Shown here: positions 28,378 through 36,989 of the stretch, piece after piece
How positions within the stretch are numbered: the stretch's first letter is position 1
How the letters are laid out: the number at the start of each line of letters is the position of its first letter
Assembly (NCBI RefSeq): GCF_943193085.1
Contig: NZ_CALPCU010000004.1
Span: 1 to 64,000 of the forward strand
Length of the DNA stretch: 64,000 bases
Direction of reading: 5' to 3'
Source of the DNA: Vermiculatibacterium agrestimuris
GTDB taxonomy: Bacteria > Bacillota > Clostridia > Oscillospirales > Oscillospiraceae
The notes under the pieces: generated by a model
Seen by the model: only the letters and a program-made list of their open reading frames with translations
What the model was told of the DNA's origin: nothing
Database searches by the model: none
Position numbers and translations under genes: made by a program

Positions 28378-29415
28378 TTATTCGGGCTTCTTCTCCCCCA
28401 GCAGCCGCTGGGTCAGGGGGGCCAGCAGTTTGTGAAGGCCGACGCCCAGGCCGACGTCCAGCGCCGTGGTGACGGCGTAGTAGAAAAGCCGTCCCCGGCC
28501 GATATCCAGGAAGGAGCTGAAAAACCCGTACTCCAGCACAAAGATGACGTTGAACAGGTAGATCTCAAAGCTGCACTCCCCCAAAAGGCGAAGAAACCGG
28601 CGCAGGGGGTTCTCATCCTTCAGCAGGGACAGGGCCTTGGCCCCCAGCAGGCACAGGGGCACGCACACCAGGGCAAAGGTGAGCACCGGAGAGAAGTAGA
28701 TCCCGATCCGGGGGAAAAACCAGCCCGGCAGAGGCGAGAGCAGCGCGATCAGCAGCCAGCCGCCCAGGGCTTTCAGCGTCAGCTCCCGCCCCCGGGCGAT
28801 GGAAAGCCCCACCAGCAGTCCCAGGAAAAACACCGGCAGGCGGTAGACAAAGTCATTGACATAGCCGTACCCCCACAGCCCCAGGCAGGTGGACAGGGGC
28901 AGCGTCAGGCAGTAGACCGCCGCTACCAGCCACTCCCCCCGCTTACAGCGGCACAAAAGCCGGAAAAAGAGAGGGGTCAGCAAATAGAATACCAGCAGGG
29001 CGGGGACATACCAGTTGAAGGTGTTGGGGATGTGACACCAGTAAAAGAGGGTGGACAGGTTCCACAGCACTGTGCGCAGGCTGGTGCGGCCCGCCGCGCG
29101 GAGGATCAGGCCGTAGACCCCCACCACCAGCCAATAGGTAGGCAGGATGCGCACGAAGCGGCGGAAGAGGTAGTCCTTCAGGCTCTGCTCCCGCCGGGAC
29201 AGAGAAAGCGCCAGCCCCAGGGCGGAGAGGAAGAGGAAGATGTCCACCCCTACAAAGCCCACAGACTTGAGCCACTCTATGGGCGCGATGGGAATAGGCG
29301 CCAGAGCGTAGGTGTGGAAGAGCAGGATCCACAGCAGGGCGAGGCCCATCAGCTCCCCCCGGCACCGGCTGAGAAGACCGTAGCTCCACCCTCTTCGCAG
29401 GCTGTCGCTTTTCAT
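28378..29415 (-). CDS. Acyltransferase 3 family membrane protein
   Basis: A 345-residue polytopic protein with about ten hydrophobic helices. The N-terminal helix carries the histidine motif LLFHTYALAP, then FVGVDIFLFLSALGLALSLS and a basic RRFVRILPTYWLVV segment. These are features of OafA-type acyltransferases that O-acetylate surface polysaccharides or wall glycans. The start at 29415 follows a G-rich SD. Specific acceptor unknown; no polysaccharide cluster is adjacent. Confidence 0.85.
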   Translation of the reverse strand: MKSDSLRRGWSYGLLSRCRGELMGLALLWILLFHTYALAPIPIAPIEWLKSVGFVGVDIFLFLSALGLALSLSRREQSLKDYLFRRFVRILPTYWLVVGVYGLILRAAGRTSLRTVLWNLSTLFYWCHIPNTFNWYVPALLVFYLLTPLFFRLLCRCKRGEWLVAAVYCLTLPLSTCLGLWGYGYVNDFVYRLPVFFLGLLVGLSIARGRELTLKALGGWLLIALLSPLPGWFFPRIGIYFSPVLTFALVCVPLCLLGAKALSLLKDENPLRRFLRLLGECSFEIYLFNVIFVLEYGFFSSFLDIGRGRLFYYAVTTALDVGLGVGLHKLLAPLTQRLLGEKKPE

Positions 29416-29494
29416 TTCCCCACCCCCCTTTTTTATGCCTATTATACAGAGTTTTCCTCCCTTTCGCAAGGGGCCGCCAGCGAGGTATGAATGA

Positions 29495-29523
29495 TTGACA
29501 ACCCGGTCACAATATGGTATAGT
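29495..29523 (+). promoter_or_regulatory. Promoter of glycogen phosphorylase
   Basis: TTGACA (29495-29500), 17-bp spacer, TATAGT (29518-29523). Confidence 0.88.
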
Positions 29524-29536
29524 GAAATCTGTTTCG

Positions 29537-29554
29537 GATGGAAACGTTTCCATC
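29537..29554. promoter_or_regulatory. Perfect 18-bp palindrome, LacI/CcpA-type operator of glgP
   Basis: GATGGAAACGTTTCCATC is a perfect inverted repeat with a central CG. Its core TGGAAACGTTTCCA fits the catabolite-responsive element pattern TGNAANCGNTNNCA. It lies about 7-25 bp after the transcription start, where a bound repressor would block elongation or initiation. Confidence 0.8.
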
Positions 29555-29594
29555 TTTTCCCATAGCGCCATTTAGAAGAGAAGGAGTGCTTTTC

Positions 29595-32024
29595 TTGCGT
29601 AAATACACGAAAAAAGAGCTGATGGAGCTTATCACCGGCAAGCTGCGCCGAAACTTTGGCCGGGATGTGGGCGAGGCCACTTCCCAGCAGATGTTCCTGG
29701 CCTGTGCCCTGGTGATCCGGGATATCATCTCCGTGCGGCAGCTGGAGACCTCTGAAAAGCTCCAGGAGAGCCACGCCCGGCAGGTGCATTACCTGTCCAT
29801 GGAGTTCCTCATGGGCCGTTCCCTGCGGAAAAACGCCTACAATCTGGGGCTGGAAAAGCCCCTCACCGAGGCCATCGAGGCCCTGGGCTTCTCCGCCGCC
29901 GACCTGTTTGAGGAGGAGCCGGACGCGGGCCTGGGCAACGGCGGCCTGGGCCGGCTGGCCGCCTGCTATCTGGACGCCGCCACCACCGCCGAGATCCCCT
30001 TTACCGGCTATTCCATCTGCTATGAGCTGGGCATCTTCAAGCAGAAGATCATCGACGGCAAGCAGGAGGAGCTGCCCGACAACTGGCTGGACAGGGGCGG
30101 GGCCTGGCTCATCACCAAGGCCGACGAGGCCGAGGAAGTCCGCTTCGGCGGCACGGTGAAGGACGTGTGGTACCCCGACGGCACCCACGGCGTGGAACAG
30201 ACCGGTTACATCCCTGTGCTGGCGGTGCCCAAGGACATGCAGATCGCGGGCTACGGCACCCGCCACGCCAATGTGCTCCGGCTCTGGGAGGCCCAGAGCA
30301 CCGAGCCGGTGGATCTCAACTTCTTCAACCAGGGGGAGTACCTGAAGGCCCTGGAGAAAAAGGCCAATGCCGAGATCATCTCCAAGCAGCTCTACCCCGC
30401 CGACAACCACCGGGAGGGCAAGTCCCTGCGCCTGAAGCAGCAGTATTTCCTCTCCTCCGCCACCATCCAGTCGGTCTGCCGCAAGCACAAGACGGAATAC
30501 GGCACCCTGCGGAATTTCCATGAGAAGCACGTCTTCCAAATCAACGACACCCATCCCACCCTCATCATCCCCGAGCTGATGCGCATTCTGCTGGATCAGG
30601 AGGGCTACAGCTGGGACGACGCCTGGTTCATTGTCAGCCGCAGCGTCTGCTACACCAATCACACCGTGCTCTCTGAGGCCCTGGAGCGCTGGCCCCAGGA
30701 TCTGGTGGAGGAGCTGCTGCCCCGGCTGTGGCAGATCATTCTGGAGATCTCCGGCCGGTATCAGGATCAGCTCACCGCCTTCTTCCAGGGGAACATGGCC
30801 AAGGTGGAGAAAATGGCCATCGTCTGGGGCGGCGAGGTGCGCATGGCCAATCTGTGCGTGTGCGCCTGCTCCGCCGTCAACGGCGTGTCCGCCCTCCACA
30901 CCGACATCCTCAAGGCCGACGTGTTCCACGACGCCTATCAGATGTTCCCCGCCAAGTTCCAGAACGTGACCAACGGTGTGGATCACCGCCGCTGGCTCAG
31001 CGAGGTGAATCCCCAGCTGGACGCCCTCATCCGGGAGTGCTGCGGCGGGGACAAGTACCTGCTCCACCCCGAGGCGCTGAAGGAGCTGGAGAAGTACGCC
31101 GGCGACGCCGCGGTGCTAGAGCGGCTGGCCGCCATCAAGAAGGCCAACAAGGAGCGCTTCGCCGCCTGGATCCAGCGGGAGAACGGCGTCAAGCTCAACA
31201 CCAACGCCATGTTTGACGTACAGGTCAAGCGCCTCCATGAGTATAAGCGGCAGCTTCTCAATGTGCTGCACATCATCTATCTGTGGCAGCGGCTGCACGA
31301 AGACCCCCACTTTGAGATGACCCCCAAGGTCTACCTCTTCGGCGCCAAGGCCGCCCCCAGCTACGTGGTGGCAAAGGACATCATCCACCTCATCAATTCC
31401 GTCTCCAACACTATCAACAACGACCCTGTGTGCAAGGATAAGCTCCAGGTCTTCTTCCTGGAGAACTACCGGGTCTCCATGGCGGAGGCTCTCATGCCCG
31501 CCAGCGAGCTTTCCGAGCAGATCTCCACCGCCGGCAAGGAGGCCAGCGGCACCGGCAACATGAAGTTCATGATGAACGGCGCCGTCACCATCGGCACCCT
31601 GGACGGGGCCAACGTGGAGATGCACCAGGTGCTGGGAGACGAGAACATCTTCCTGTGCGGCCTCAACGCCCAAGAGGTGGAGGATCTCATGCGCCGGGGG
31701 TACAGTTCCTACGAGTACTACACCCGCAACCCCGCCCTTAAGGCAGTGCTGGATCAGCTCTCTGCCGGCTTTGACGACCACGTGAGCTATTCCGAGCTGG
31801 CCAAGGGCCTCCTCTTTGGCAACGGCGGCCTGGCCGACCAATACCTCCTGCTGGCCGACTTCGAGAGCTACCGGGCCGCCCAGGCCCTGGCGGGCCAGAC
31901 CTACCGGGATCCCAAGGCCTGGAACCGGATGAGCCTCTACAACATCGCCCGCTCCGGTATCTTCGCCGCCGACCGTTCCATCCGGGATTACGCCGACAAC
32001 ATCTGGCGTGTGCCCCACAAGTAA
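29595..32024 (+). CDS. glgP: Glycogen/maltodextrin phosphorylase
   Basis: An 809-residue phosphorylase that releases glucose-1-phosphate from glycogen. The family regions are intact: HYLSMEFLMGRSLRKN near the N-terminus, GLGNGGLGRLAACYLDA, and the pyridoxal-phosphate lysine motif EASGTGNMKFMMNGA. The start is taken as TTG at 29595, 8 bases after AAGGAG. The in-frame ATG at 29538 lies inside the operator palindrome and has no ribosome-binding site. It is placed away from the glycogen synthesis operon and has separate control. Confidence 0.93.
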   Translation: MRKYTKKELMELITGKLRRNFGRDVGEATSQQMFLACALVIRDIISVRQLETSEKLQESHARQVHYLSMEFLMGRSLRKNAYNLGLEKPLTEAIEALGFSAADLFEEEPDAGLGNGGLGRLAACYLDAATTAEIPFTGYSICYELGIFKQKIIDGKQEELPDNWLDRGGAWLITKADEAEEVRFGGTVKDVWYPDGTHGVEQTGYIPVLAVPKDMQIAGYGTRHANVLRLWEAQSTEPVDLNFFNQGEYLKALEKKANAEIISKQLYPADNHREGKSLRLKQQYFLSSATIQSVCRKHKTEYGTLRNFHEKHVFQINDTHPTLIIPELMRILLDQEGYSWDDAWFIVSRSVCYTNHTVLSEALERWPQDLVEELLPRLWQIILEISGRYQDQLTAFFQGNMAKVEKMAIVWGGEVRMANLCVCACSAVNGVSALHTDILKADVFHDAYQMFPAKFQNVTNGVDHRRWLSEVNPQLDALIRECCGGDKYLLHPEALKELEKYAGDAAVLERLAAIKKANKERFAAWIQRENGVKLNTNAMFDVQVKRLHEYKRQLLNVLHIIYLWQRLHEDPHFEMTPKVYLFGAKAAPSYVVAKDIIHLINSVSNTINNDPVCKDKLQVFFLENYRVSMAEALMPASELSEQISTAGKEASGTGNMKFMMNGAVTIGTLDGANVEMHQVLGDENIFLCGLNAQEVEDLMRRGYSSYEYYTRNPALKAVLDQLSAGFDDHVSYSELAKGLLFGNGGLADQYLLLADFESYRAAQALAGQTYRDPKAWNRMSLYNIARSGIFAADRSIRDYADNIWRVPHK

Positions 32025-32030
32025 AAAGCC

Positions 32031-32068
32031 AATGGCCCCGCCTCTCTGGAGAGGCGGGGCCATTTTTT
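32031..32068 (+). terminator. Terminator of glgP
   Basis: A 16-bp stem (32031-32046 with 32049-32064) followed by a T-run. Confidence 0.93.
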
Positions 32069-32113
32069 GAAGAAAAGCAGCTGTTGTGAGCATTAATTGA
32101 CCCATGCGGTAAT

Positions 32114-32288
32114 TTATTTCTTAACGAAGACCATCACCTGCCGGGTCGGCGGTATCGCTCCAGCCGCGCGGCAGCCTGCGGAAAACGCTGCCTTTATAAG
32201 GTCATATATTGTCCAACTCTGTACATTCCTGGCTCTCCCAAAACTCGGCATATGCTGTTTCAAATTTATCCGGATCCATAAAGACCAT
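32114..32288 (-). pseudogene. Frameshifted mini-gene resembling small conjugative-element proteins
   Basis: On the minus strand an ATG at 32288, 5 bases after GGGGTGA, opens MVFMDPDKFETAYAEFWESQ and reaches TGA after 28 codons. In the next frame the sequence continues without a break as YDLIKAAFSAGCRAAGAIPP up to TAA at 32114. The 175-nt length is one more than a multiple of 3, so a single extra base near GACAATATATGACC breaks the frame. The joined product of about 57 residues has the shape (MDxxKFExAF...AFxAGxxAAG..PP) that I associate with small ORFs of clostridial integrative elements. This is recalled resemblance, not a search result. Confidence 0.6.
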
Positions 32289-32309
32289 CGTTATCACCCC
32301 GAAAAGATT

Positions 32310-32343
32310 ATAGGTCAAAATAGTCCTAAAATAAATAGGTCAA
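32310..32343. repeat. Direct repeat upstream of the XRE gene
   Basis: ATAGGTCAA occurs at 32310-32318 and 32335-32343, 25 bp apart, between the mini-gene and the XRE regulator. It may be the regulator's binding site. A possible -10 (TACTAT, 32351-32356) follows. Confidence 0.5.
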
Positions 32344-32370
32344 TTTGACATACTATGACTGGGTGATACT

Positions 32371-32592
32371 ATGCCAAGATTGAGAGACCTTCGAAAAGCT
32401 CGGGGCTATACGCAATTGAAGATGCAGATGCTGACAGGGATCGACCAGAGCGACTATTCCAAAATCGAAACCGGACGGCGAAACATGTCTTTTGAACAAT
32501 GCCGCCGACTGGCTACGGCTCTGGAAACCAGTATGGACTATCTGGCTGAACTCACCGATGAGAGCAAACCTTATCCGCAAAAGGAGCAATAA
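32371..32592 (+). CDS. XRE family helix-turn-helix regulator
   Basis: A 73-residue single-domain DNA-binding protein. The HTH spans about residues 3-60 (LRKARGYTQLKMQMLTGIDQ, SDYSKIETGRR). Lower GC and phage/ICE-like size, together with the adjacent broken mini-gene, suggest a remnant of a mobile element. The ribosome-binding site is weak (GGGTGA). Confidence 0.82.
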   Translation: MPRLRDLRKARGYTQLKMQMLTGIDQSDYSKIETGRRNMSFEQCRRLATALETSMDYLAELTDESKPYPQKEQ

Positions 32593-32627
32593 AAAGGATC
32601 TGCCTGATGAAAACAGGCAGATCCTTT
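32593..32627. terminator. Bidirectional terminator between XRE gene and RNase J gene
   Basis: AAAGGATCTGCCTG (32593-32606) pairs with CAGGCAGATCCTTT (32614-32627). Confidence 0.88.
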
Positions 32628-32633
32628 CTCGCT

Positions 32634-34292
32634 TTATACTTCCATGATGACCGGCAGGATCATGGGGTTGCGGCGGGTCTTTTTGAAGAGGTAGCCGGAG
32701 ATGTCGTTCTTCATGTCCCCCTTCACTGCCGTCCAGTCCCGGCCGTTGGCCCGGACGCTGCGCTCCATAGCCTCCAGGGCCACGGTCTTCAGCTCCTCCA
32801 TCAGCCCCTCGGACTCCTTGACGTAGACAAAGCCCCGGGTGATGATATCAGGCCCGGAGAGGAGCCCGCCGTCCTCTGCGGAGACGGAGGCCACCACCAC
32901 GATCATGCCGTCCTCGGCCAGATGCTTGCGGTCACGGAGCACCACCGCGCCCACGTCGCCCACGCCGTAGCCGTCCACAAACACCCGGCCGGCGGGCACC
33001 ACACCGCCCATGCGCACGGCGTTGTGGCTGAGCTCAATGACCTTGCCGATGTCGGAGATGACGATGTTCCGGGGATCCATCCCCATCTCCTGGGCCAGCT
33101 TGGCGTGCACCTTCAGCATCCGCTGCTCCCCGTGGACGGGGATAAAGAACCGGGGCTTCACCAAGGCGTGAATGATCTTCAGCTCATCGGCGCAGGCGTG
33201 GCCGGAGACATGGAGGGCCCCCGCCCGCTCGTTGACCACCTCGGCCCCCTTGCGGTAGAGCTCATTGACCACATTGCCGATGGCGTTTTCATTGCCGGGA
33301 ATGGCGGAGGCGGAGAAGATGACCCGGTCCCCGGCCTGGATCTCCACCTGGCGGTGGGTGTTGAAGGCCATGCGGGTCATGGCGGACATGGTCTCCCCCT
33401 GGCTGCCGGTGGTGACGATGCACACCTTGTTCTTGGGCAGGCCCTTGATCTGGTTGATGTCCACCAGTGTGCCGGCGGGTATGCTCATATATCCCAGCTC
33501 AGTGGAGACCTTGATGGCGTTCTCCATGCTCCGGCCGGTGATAGCCACCTTACGGCCGTACCGGGCGGCCACGGAGACGATCTGCTGGATGCGGTCCACG
33601 TTGGAGGCGAAGGTGGCGATGATGATACGCTCCTCACAGCCCCGGAAGAGGGCGTCGAAGCTGGCGCCCACGCTGCGCTCGGACTTGGTAAAGCCGCTTT
33701 GCTCCACGTTGGTGGAGTCGCACAGCATGGCCAGCACCCCCTCCTTCCCCAGCTGGCCCAGCCGGGCCAGGTCGATCATCCCGCCGGAGACGGGGGTGGC
33801 GTCGATCTTGAAGTCGCCGGTGTGGAGGCACAGGCCCACAGGGGTCTTGATGGCAAAGGCCACCGCATCGGCAATGGAGTGGTTGACATGGATAAACTCC
33901 ACGCTGAACCGGCCCGCCTTCACGGTCTCTCCCGCCTCGCAGGTGATGAGCTTGGTTTTGCCCAGCAGGTGATGCTCCTCCAGCTTGAGCTGAATGAGGC
34001 CTGCGGACATCCGGGTGGCGTAGACCGGCACATTCAGCTCCCGGAGAAGGTACGGAAGGGAGCCGATGTGGTCCTCGTGGCCATGGGTGATGAAGACGCC
34101 CCGGATCTTGTCCCGGTTTTTGATGAGATAGGTGAAGTCGGGGATGACCACGTCGATGCCGTACATGTCGTCGTCGGGGAAGCCCATGCCGGCGTCCACC
34201 ACGATCATGTCGCCGCCGTACTCATAGACGGTCATGTTCTTGCCGATCTCATTGAGACCGCCAAGGGAGATGATTTTCAGTTTTTCTGCCAT
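32634..34292 (-). CDS. rnj: Ribonuclease J
   Basis: A 552-residue metallo-beta-lactamase/beta-CASP RNase with 5'-3' exonuclease and endonuclease activity on mRNA. The zinc motif is THGHEDHIGSLPYLL and the N-terminus LKIISLGGLNEIGKNM is typical. Length fits RNase J1 (about 555). The start at 34292 (MAEKLKI) fits the family; the nearest SD-like AAGGAG is about 15 bases away and lies inside an in-frame extension starting at 34319, so the true start is uncertain by nine codons. Confidence 0.92.
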   Translation of the reverse strand: MAEKLKIISLGGLNEIGKNMTVYEYGGDMIVVDAGMGFPDDDMYGIDVVIPDFTYLIKNRDKIRGVFITHGHEDHIGSLPYLLRELNVPVYATRMSAGLIQLKLEEHHLLGKTKLITCEAGETVKAGRFSVEFIHVNHSIADAVAFAIKTPVGLCLHTGDFKIDATPVSGGMIDLARLGQLGKEGVLAMLCDSTNVEQSGFTKSERSVGASFDALFRGCEERIIIATFASNVDRIQQIVSVAARYGRKVAITGRSMENAIKVSTELGYMSIPAGTLVDINQIKGLPKNKVCIVTTGSQGETMSAMTRMAFNTHRQVEIQAGDRVIFSASAIPGNENAIGNVVNELYRKGAEVVNERAGALHVSGHACADELKIIHALVKPRFFIPVHGEQRMLKVHAKLAQEMGMDPRNIVISDIGKVIELSHNAVRMGGVVPAGRVFVDGYGVGDVGAVVLRDRKHLAEDGMIVVVASVSAEDGGLLSGPDIITRGFVYVKESEGLMEELKTVALEAMERSVRANGRDWTAVKGDMKNDISGYLFKKTRRNPMILPVIMEV

Positions 34293-34484
34293 AAGTTGAT
34301 GCTTACACTCCTTTTTCATTACAGGACTGGTTGATATGTAGGACAAAAGGAGCGGCGGGCGCGCCAAAACAAAGCCCCTGACGCACGTCGGCCCTGTATC
34401 GCCGGTGAACGGGAGCTGCTTCTCCATTTGTCCAGTTTTGCTTTCTATTCAAGCGCCTCACACTGGCGCGAAAAGCCGCTAAAA

Positions 34485-34517
34485 ACGCTCCTCGGGAGCG
34501 TGAACTATAGTATTATA
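34485..34517 (-). promoter_or_regulatory. Promoter -10 and 5'-terminal hairpin of the RNase J leader
   Basis: Minus-strand TATAAT (34517-34512) is followed within about 12 bases by a hairpin ACGCTCC/GGAGCGT (34501-34485) and a T-run. No good -35 is seen. The rest of the leader down to the start (about 190 nt) is open and holds no gene. Confidence 0.5.
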
Positions 34518-34551
34518 ACACACTCCACCGGAAAAGTATACCTCTATTTTT

Positions 34552-34587
34552 AAAGAGGCAGGATGGAACCCCATCCTGCCTCTTTTT
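34552..34587. terminator. Terminator after the nucleotidyltransferase fusion gene
   Basis: A 15-bp stem (34552-34566 with 34571-34585) with loop AACC. The T-run is stronger on the + strand, and the hairpin overlaps the stop codon of the minus-strand gene. Confidence 0.8.
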
Positions 34588-36886
34588 ATTCTCTCTCGTC
34601 CAGCGCGCGCAGCTTTTCCTGATATTGACCGCACAGCTCCTGGGCGGCCTCCAGGGTGGTGGCCTCGGCGATGATCCGCAGGGCCTGGCGGCGGGAGTTG
34701 GGGATCACATAGACCCAGCCCTCCCCCACCTGGATCCTGGCCCCCTCCCCTTGGCTTCGGGCGGCGGGGTCGGCCAGCGCGGCCCCCATGACCCGGCCAC
34801 GGCCGGAGCGGAGGCCCACCTCTCCCCGGACAGTGGCAAAGGCGGGCAGATCATGGTTCAGGGCGGCAAGGGTCTCTCCGGTAAGGCCCATCCGGGCGCA
34901 GACCCGGCAGGCGGCAAAGACAGCGTCCCACATCCAGGGCAGCTCCTGCCACAGCCGCTGGGCCTCCTCTCCGTCCCGGCCCAGACGGAGAAGACGGCCC
35001 CGGAAGCTCTCTGCCACCCGTTCCGCCGCCGCGGGAGCCCAGGCAGGCAGGACGGCCTGCCCGCCGCCGTTTTCCAGCTCAATGCGGGTCAGCAGCACCA
35101 GCAGGTGGTCGGAGGAGATGGGCCGCCCCGTCTCATCCCAGGCGGTGAGGCGGAAGCCGCCCCAATCGGCGGAGAAGGTGGGCATTCCCCGCCCCTCCCC
35201 CCGGCTGACCTGGCAGCCCATGGCGGTAAGCGCGGCGGCCAGGACTTGATTCTCCCCGCCGGTCTTGGGTACCCACACCGACACAGGGCGCAAGGGGATC
35301 GTGGTGAGCCGGGCCCGGGCGGCGGCCTCGGCGGCATAGCTGGAGCGGACGCCGGTGATGGTCTCAAAGGCCCCCACCCTGGCCGCCGGGGCGCGGCTCC
35401 CCTCTCCGCGCAGGAGCCCGCCCTCCAGCTTGCGCTGCTCCGGGCGGCGCAGGGGCAGGCCGTCAGGGCCGAAGATGCGCACCTCGGCGGCGTCGCCGTC
35501 CTGGCTGACAAAAATACTCACGGGGATCTGGTAGGTCTTCGCCAACCAGGCCCCGGCGGAGGGACAGGGGGCGTCGTTGACCAGAGGCGTCCCCCCGGCG
35601 GCGGCCACACCGCACCCGGCGGCCCGGCCCAGCATGGCGGCAGCCTCTCCCGCCGACCAGCCCACGCCCACCTGGCCGCTTTCTCCCAGGAGCATGCCCA
35701 GCGCCAGCATGGTCTCCACAGTCACTTCCTCCCCAATGTCTCCCCGGAGAACGCCGCCGCCGGAGAATTTCAAAGGGACAGTCTCCCCGGCGGTAACCTG
35801 GGAGGCAGTGGCCTTGCCCCCCTCGGGGATCCGGCGGCGGGGCCACAGCTTCACCCCGGAGGCCACGATGGCCTCCGGGCCTATTACGGCCTCCTCCCCC
35901 AGCACTGCGCCGGGATTCACCATGGCCCGGCGGTGGACGGCGGCATTTTTGCACAGGATGGCTCCGGCCACCTCCGCCCCCTCCCCTACCGAGGCCCCCA
36001 GCAGGACGGAGCGCTCCACCACCGCCCCGGTGGCCACGGTGGAGCCCTCCCCCAGCACGGCATAGGGCCCCACGATACAGCCGGGCGCCAGGCTGACCCG
36101 TGTCCCGATCCAGCAGGGCTCCCTTACCTCTACCCCGGCGGGGCGGGGGCCCCGGCCTGTGTCCAAGTCCAGCGTCACCTTGCCCTCCAGAGCGTCGTGG
36201 ACACACTCCAGGTAGGCGCCGCAGTCCCCCATATCCTGCCAGTAGCCGGGCACCTCCCAGCCGCAGAGGGTCTCCCCCCGGGCCAGGAGCTTGGGAAAGA
36301 GGTCTTTCCCGAAGTCACATTCCGCCCCGTCCTCCACCAGCTCCATGGCCTTGTGGGAGAGGATATAGACTCCGGTATTCACCAGCTCGGTGTCCACCTG
36401 GCCCCAGCTGGGCTTCTCCACAAAGCCCAGGATGCGGCCCTGGGCGTCGGTGCGCACCAGGCCGTACTCCAGGGGCTCGGCGCGGCGGCACAGGGCCAGG
36501 GAGGCCACGGAGCGGCGGCTGCGGTGGAGGGCCACGAACTGGCTTAGATCCAGGTCGCACACCGCATCGCCGCTGACCACCAGAAAATCCTCCTCCCCCA
36601 GGAAATCCATGCACTTCTTCACGCCCCCGGCAGTGCCCAGAGGCTCCTCTTCGATGAAGTAGGTCAGCTTCATGCCCTGCTCCGCGCCGTCCCCGAACCA
36701 GTCGGTCACGGCGGCGGGCAGATAGCGCAGGGTGACAGCCACGTCCCTGACGCCATAGCGGCGCAGCAGGTCTAAAATGTGCCCCAGCACAGGCTTTCCG
36801 AACAGCGGGGTCATAGGCTTAGGCCGGCCCAGAGTAAGGGGCCGCAGGCGGCTGCCCTCTCCCCCCGCCAAAATCACCGCTTTCAT
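34586..36886 (-). CDS. Sugar-1-phosphate nucleotidyltransferase fused to a degenerate phosphomannomutase-like domain
   Basis: A 766-residue fusion. Residues 1 to about 235 are a nucleotidyltransferase (MKAVILAGGEGSRLRPLT, RPKPMTPLFGKPVLGHILD), about 250-360 a left-handed beta-helix, and about 385-766 a phosphomannomutase/phosphoglucomutase-like region. The latter lacks the TASHNP phosphoserine loop (IPVSIFVSQDGD in its place) and the DGDxDR metal loop (FSADWGGFRLTAW). The first half probably makes GDP-mannose or another NDP-sugar; the second half is likely regulatory. Similar two-part proteins occur in Actinobacteria and Firmicutes. The start at 36886 follows AAGGTGG. Confidence 0.83.
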   Translation of the reverse strand: MKAVILAGGEGSRLRPLTLGRPKPMTPLFGKPVLGHILDLLRRYGVRDVAVTLRYLPAAVTDWFGDGAEQGMKLTYFIEEEPLGTAGGVKKCMDFLGEEDFLVVSGDAVCDLDLSQFVALHRSRRSVASLALCRRAEPLEYGLVRTDAQGRILGFVEKPSWGQVDTELVNTGVYILSHKAMELVEDGAECDFGKDLFPKLLARGETLCGWEVPGYWQDMGDCGAYLECVHDALEGKVTLDLDTGRGPRPAGVEVREPCWIGTRVSLAPGCIVGPYAVLGEGSTVATGAVVERSVLLGASVGEGAEVAGAILCKNAAVHRRAMVNPGAVLGEEAVIGPEAIVASGVKLWPRRRIPEGGKATASQVTAGETVPLKFSGGGVLRGDIGEEVTVETMLALGMLLGESGQVGVGWSAGEAAAMLGRAAGCGVAAAGGTPLVNDAPCPSAGAWLAKTYQIPVSIFVSQDGDAAEVRIFGPDGLPLRRPEQRKLEGGLLRGEGSRAPAARVGAFETITGVRSSYAAEAAARARLTTIPLRPVSVWVPKTGGENQVLAAALTAMGCQVSRGEGRGMPTFSADWGGFRLTAWDETGRPISSDHLLVLLTRIELENGGGQAVLPAWAPAAAERVAESFRGRLLRLGRDGEEAQRLWQELPWMWDAVFAACRVCARMGLTGETLAALNHDLPAFATVRGEVGLRSGRGRVMGAALADPAARSQGEGARIQVGEGWVYVIPNSRRQALRIIAEATTLEAAQELCGQYQEKLRALDERE

Positions 36887-36942
36887 GGGGAACACCACCT
36901 TGTCCAGTTTTGTGATGTTCTTTATTATGCGCAAGGCGGCCC

Positions 36943-36971
36943 TTTACATTCGGAAAGATTTCAGGTAGAGT
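36943..36971 (+). promoter_or_regulatory. Promoter of the ArsC/Spx-like gene
   Basis: TTTACA (36943-36948), 17-bp spacer, TAGAGT (36966-36971). Confidence 0.65.
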
Positions 36972-36989
36972 ATAGTCGAGGTGTTTTCC

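Noticed and set aside
32097..32348. 83-codon + strand frame between glgP and the XRE gene
   Set aside because: No SD and no sensible composition; the minus strand here carries the frameshifted mini-gene, which explains the sequence better.
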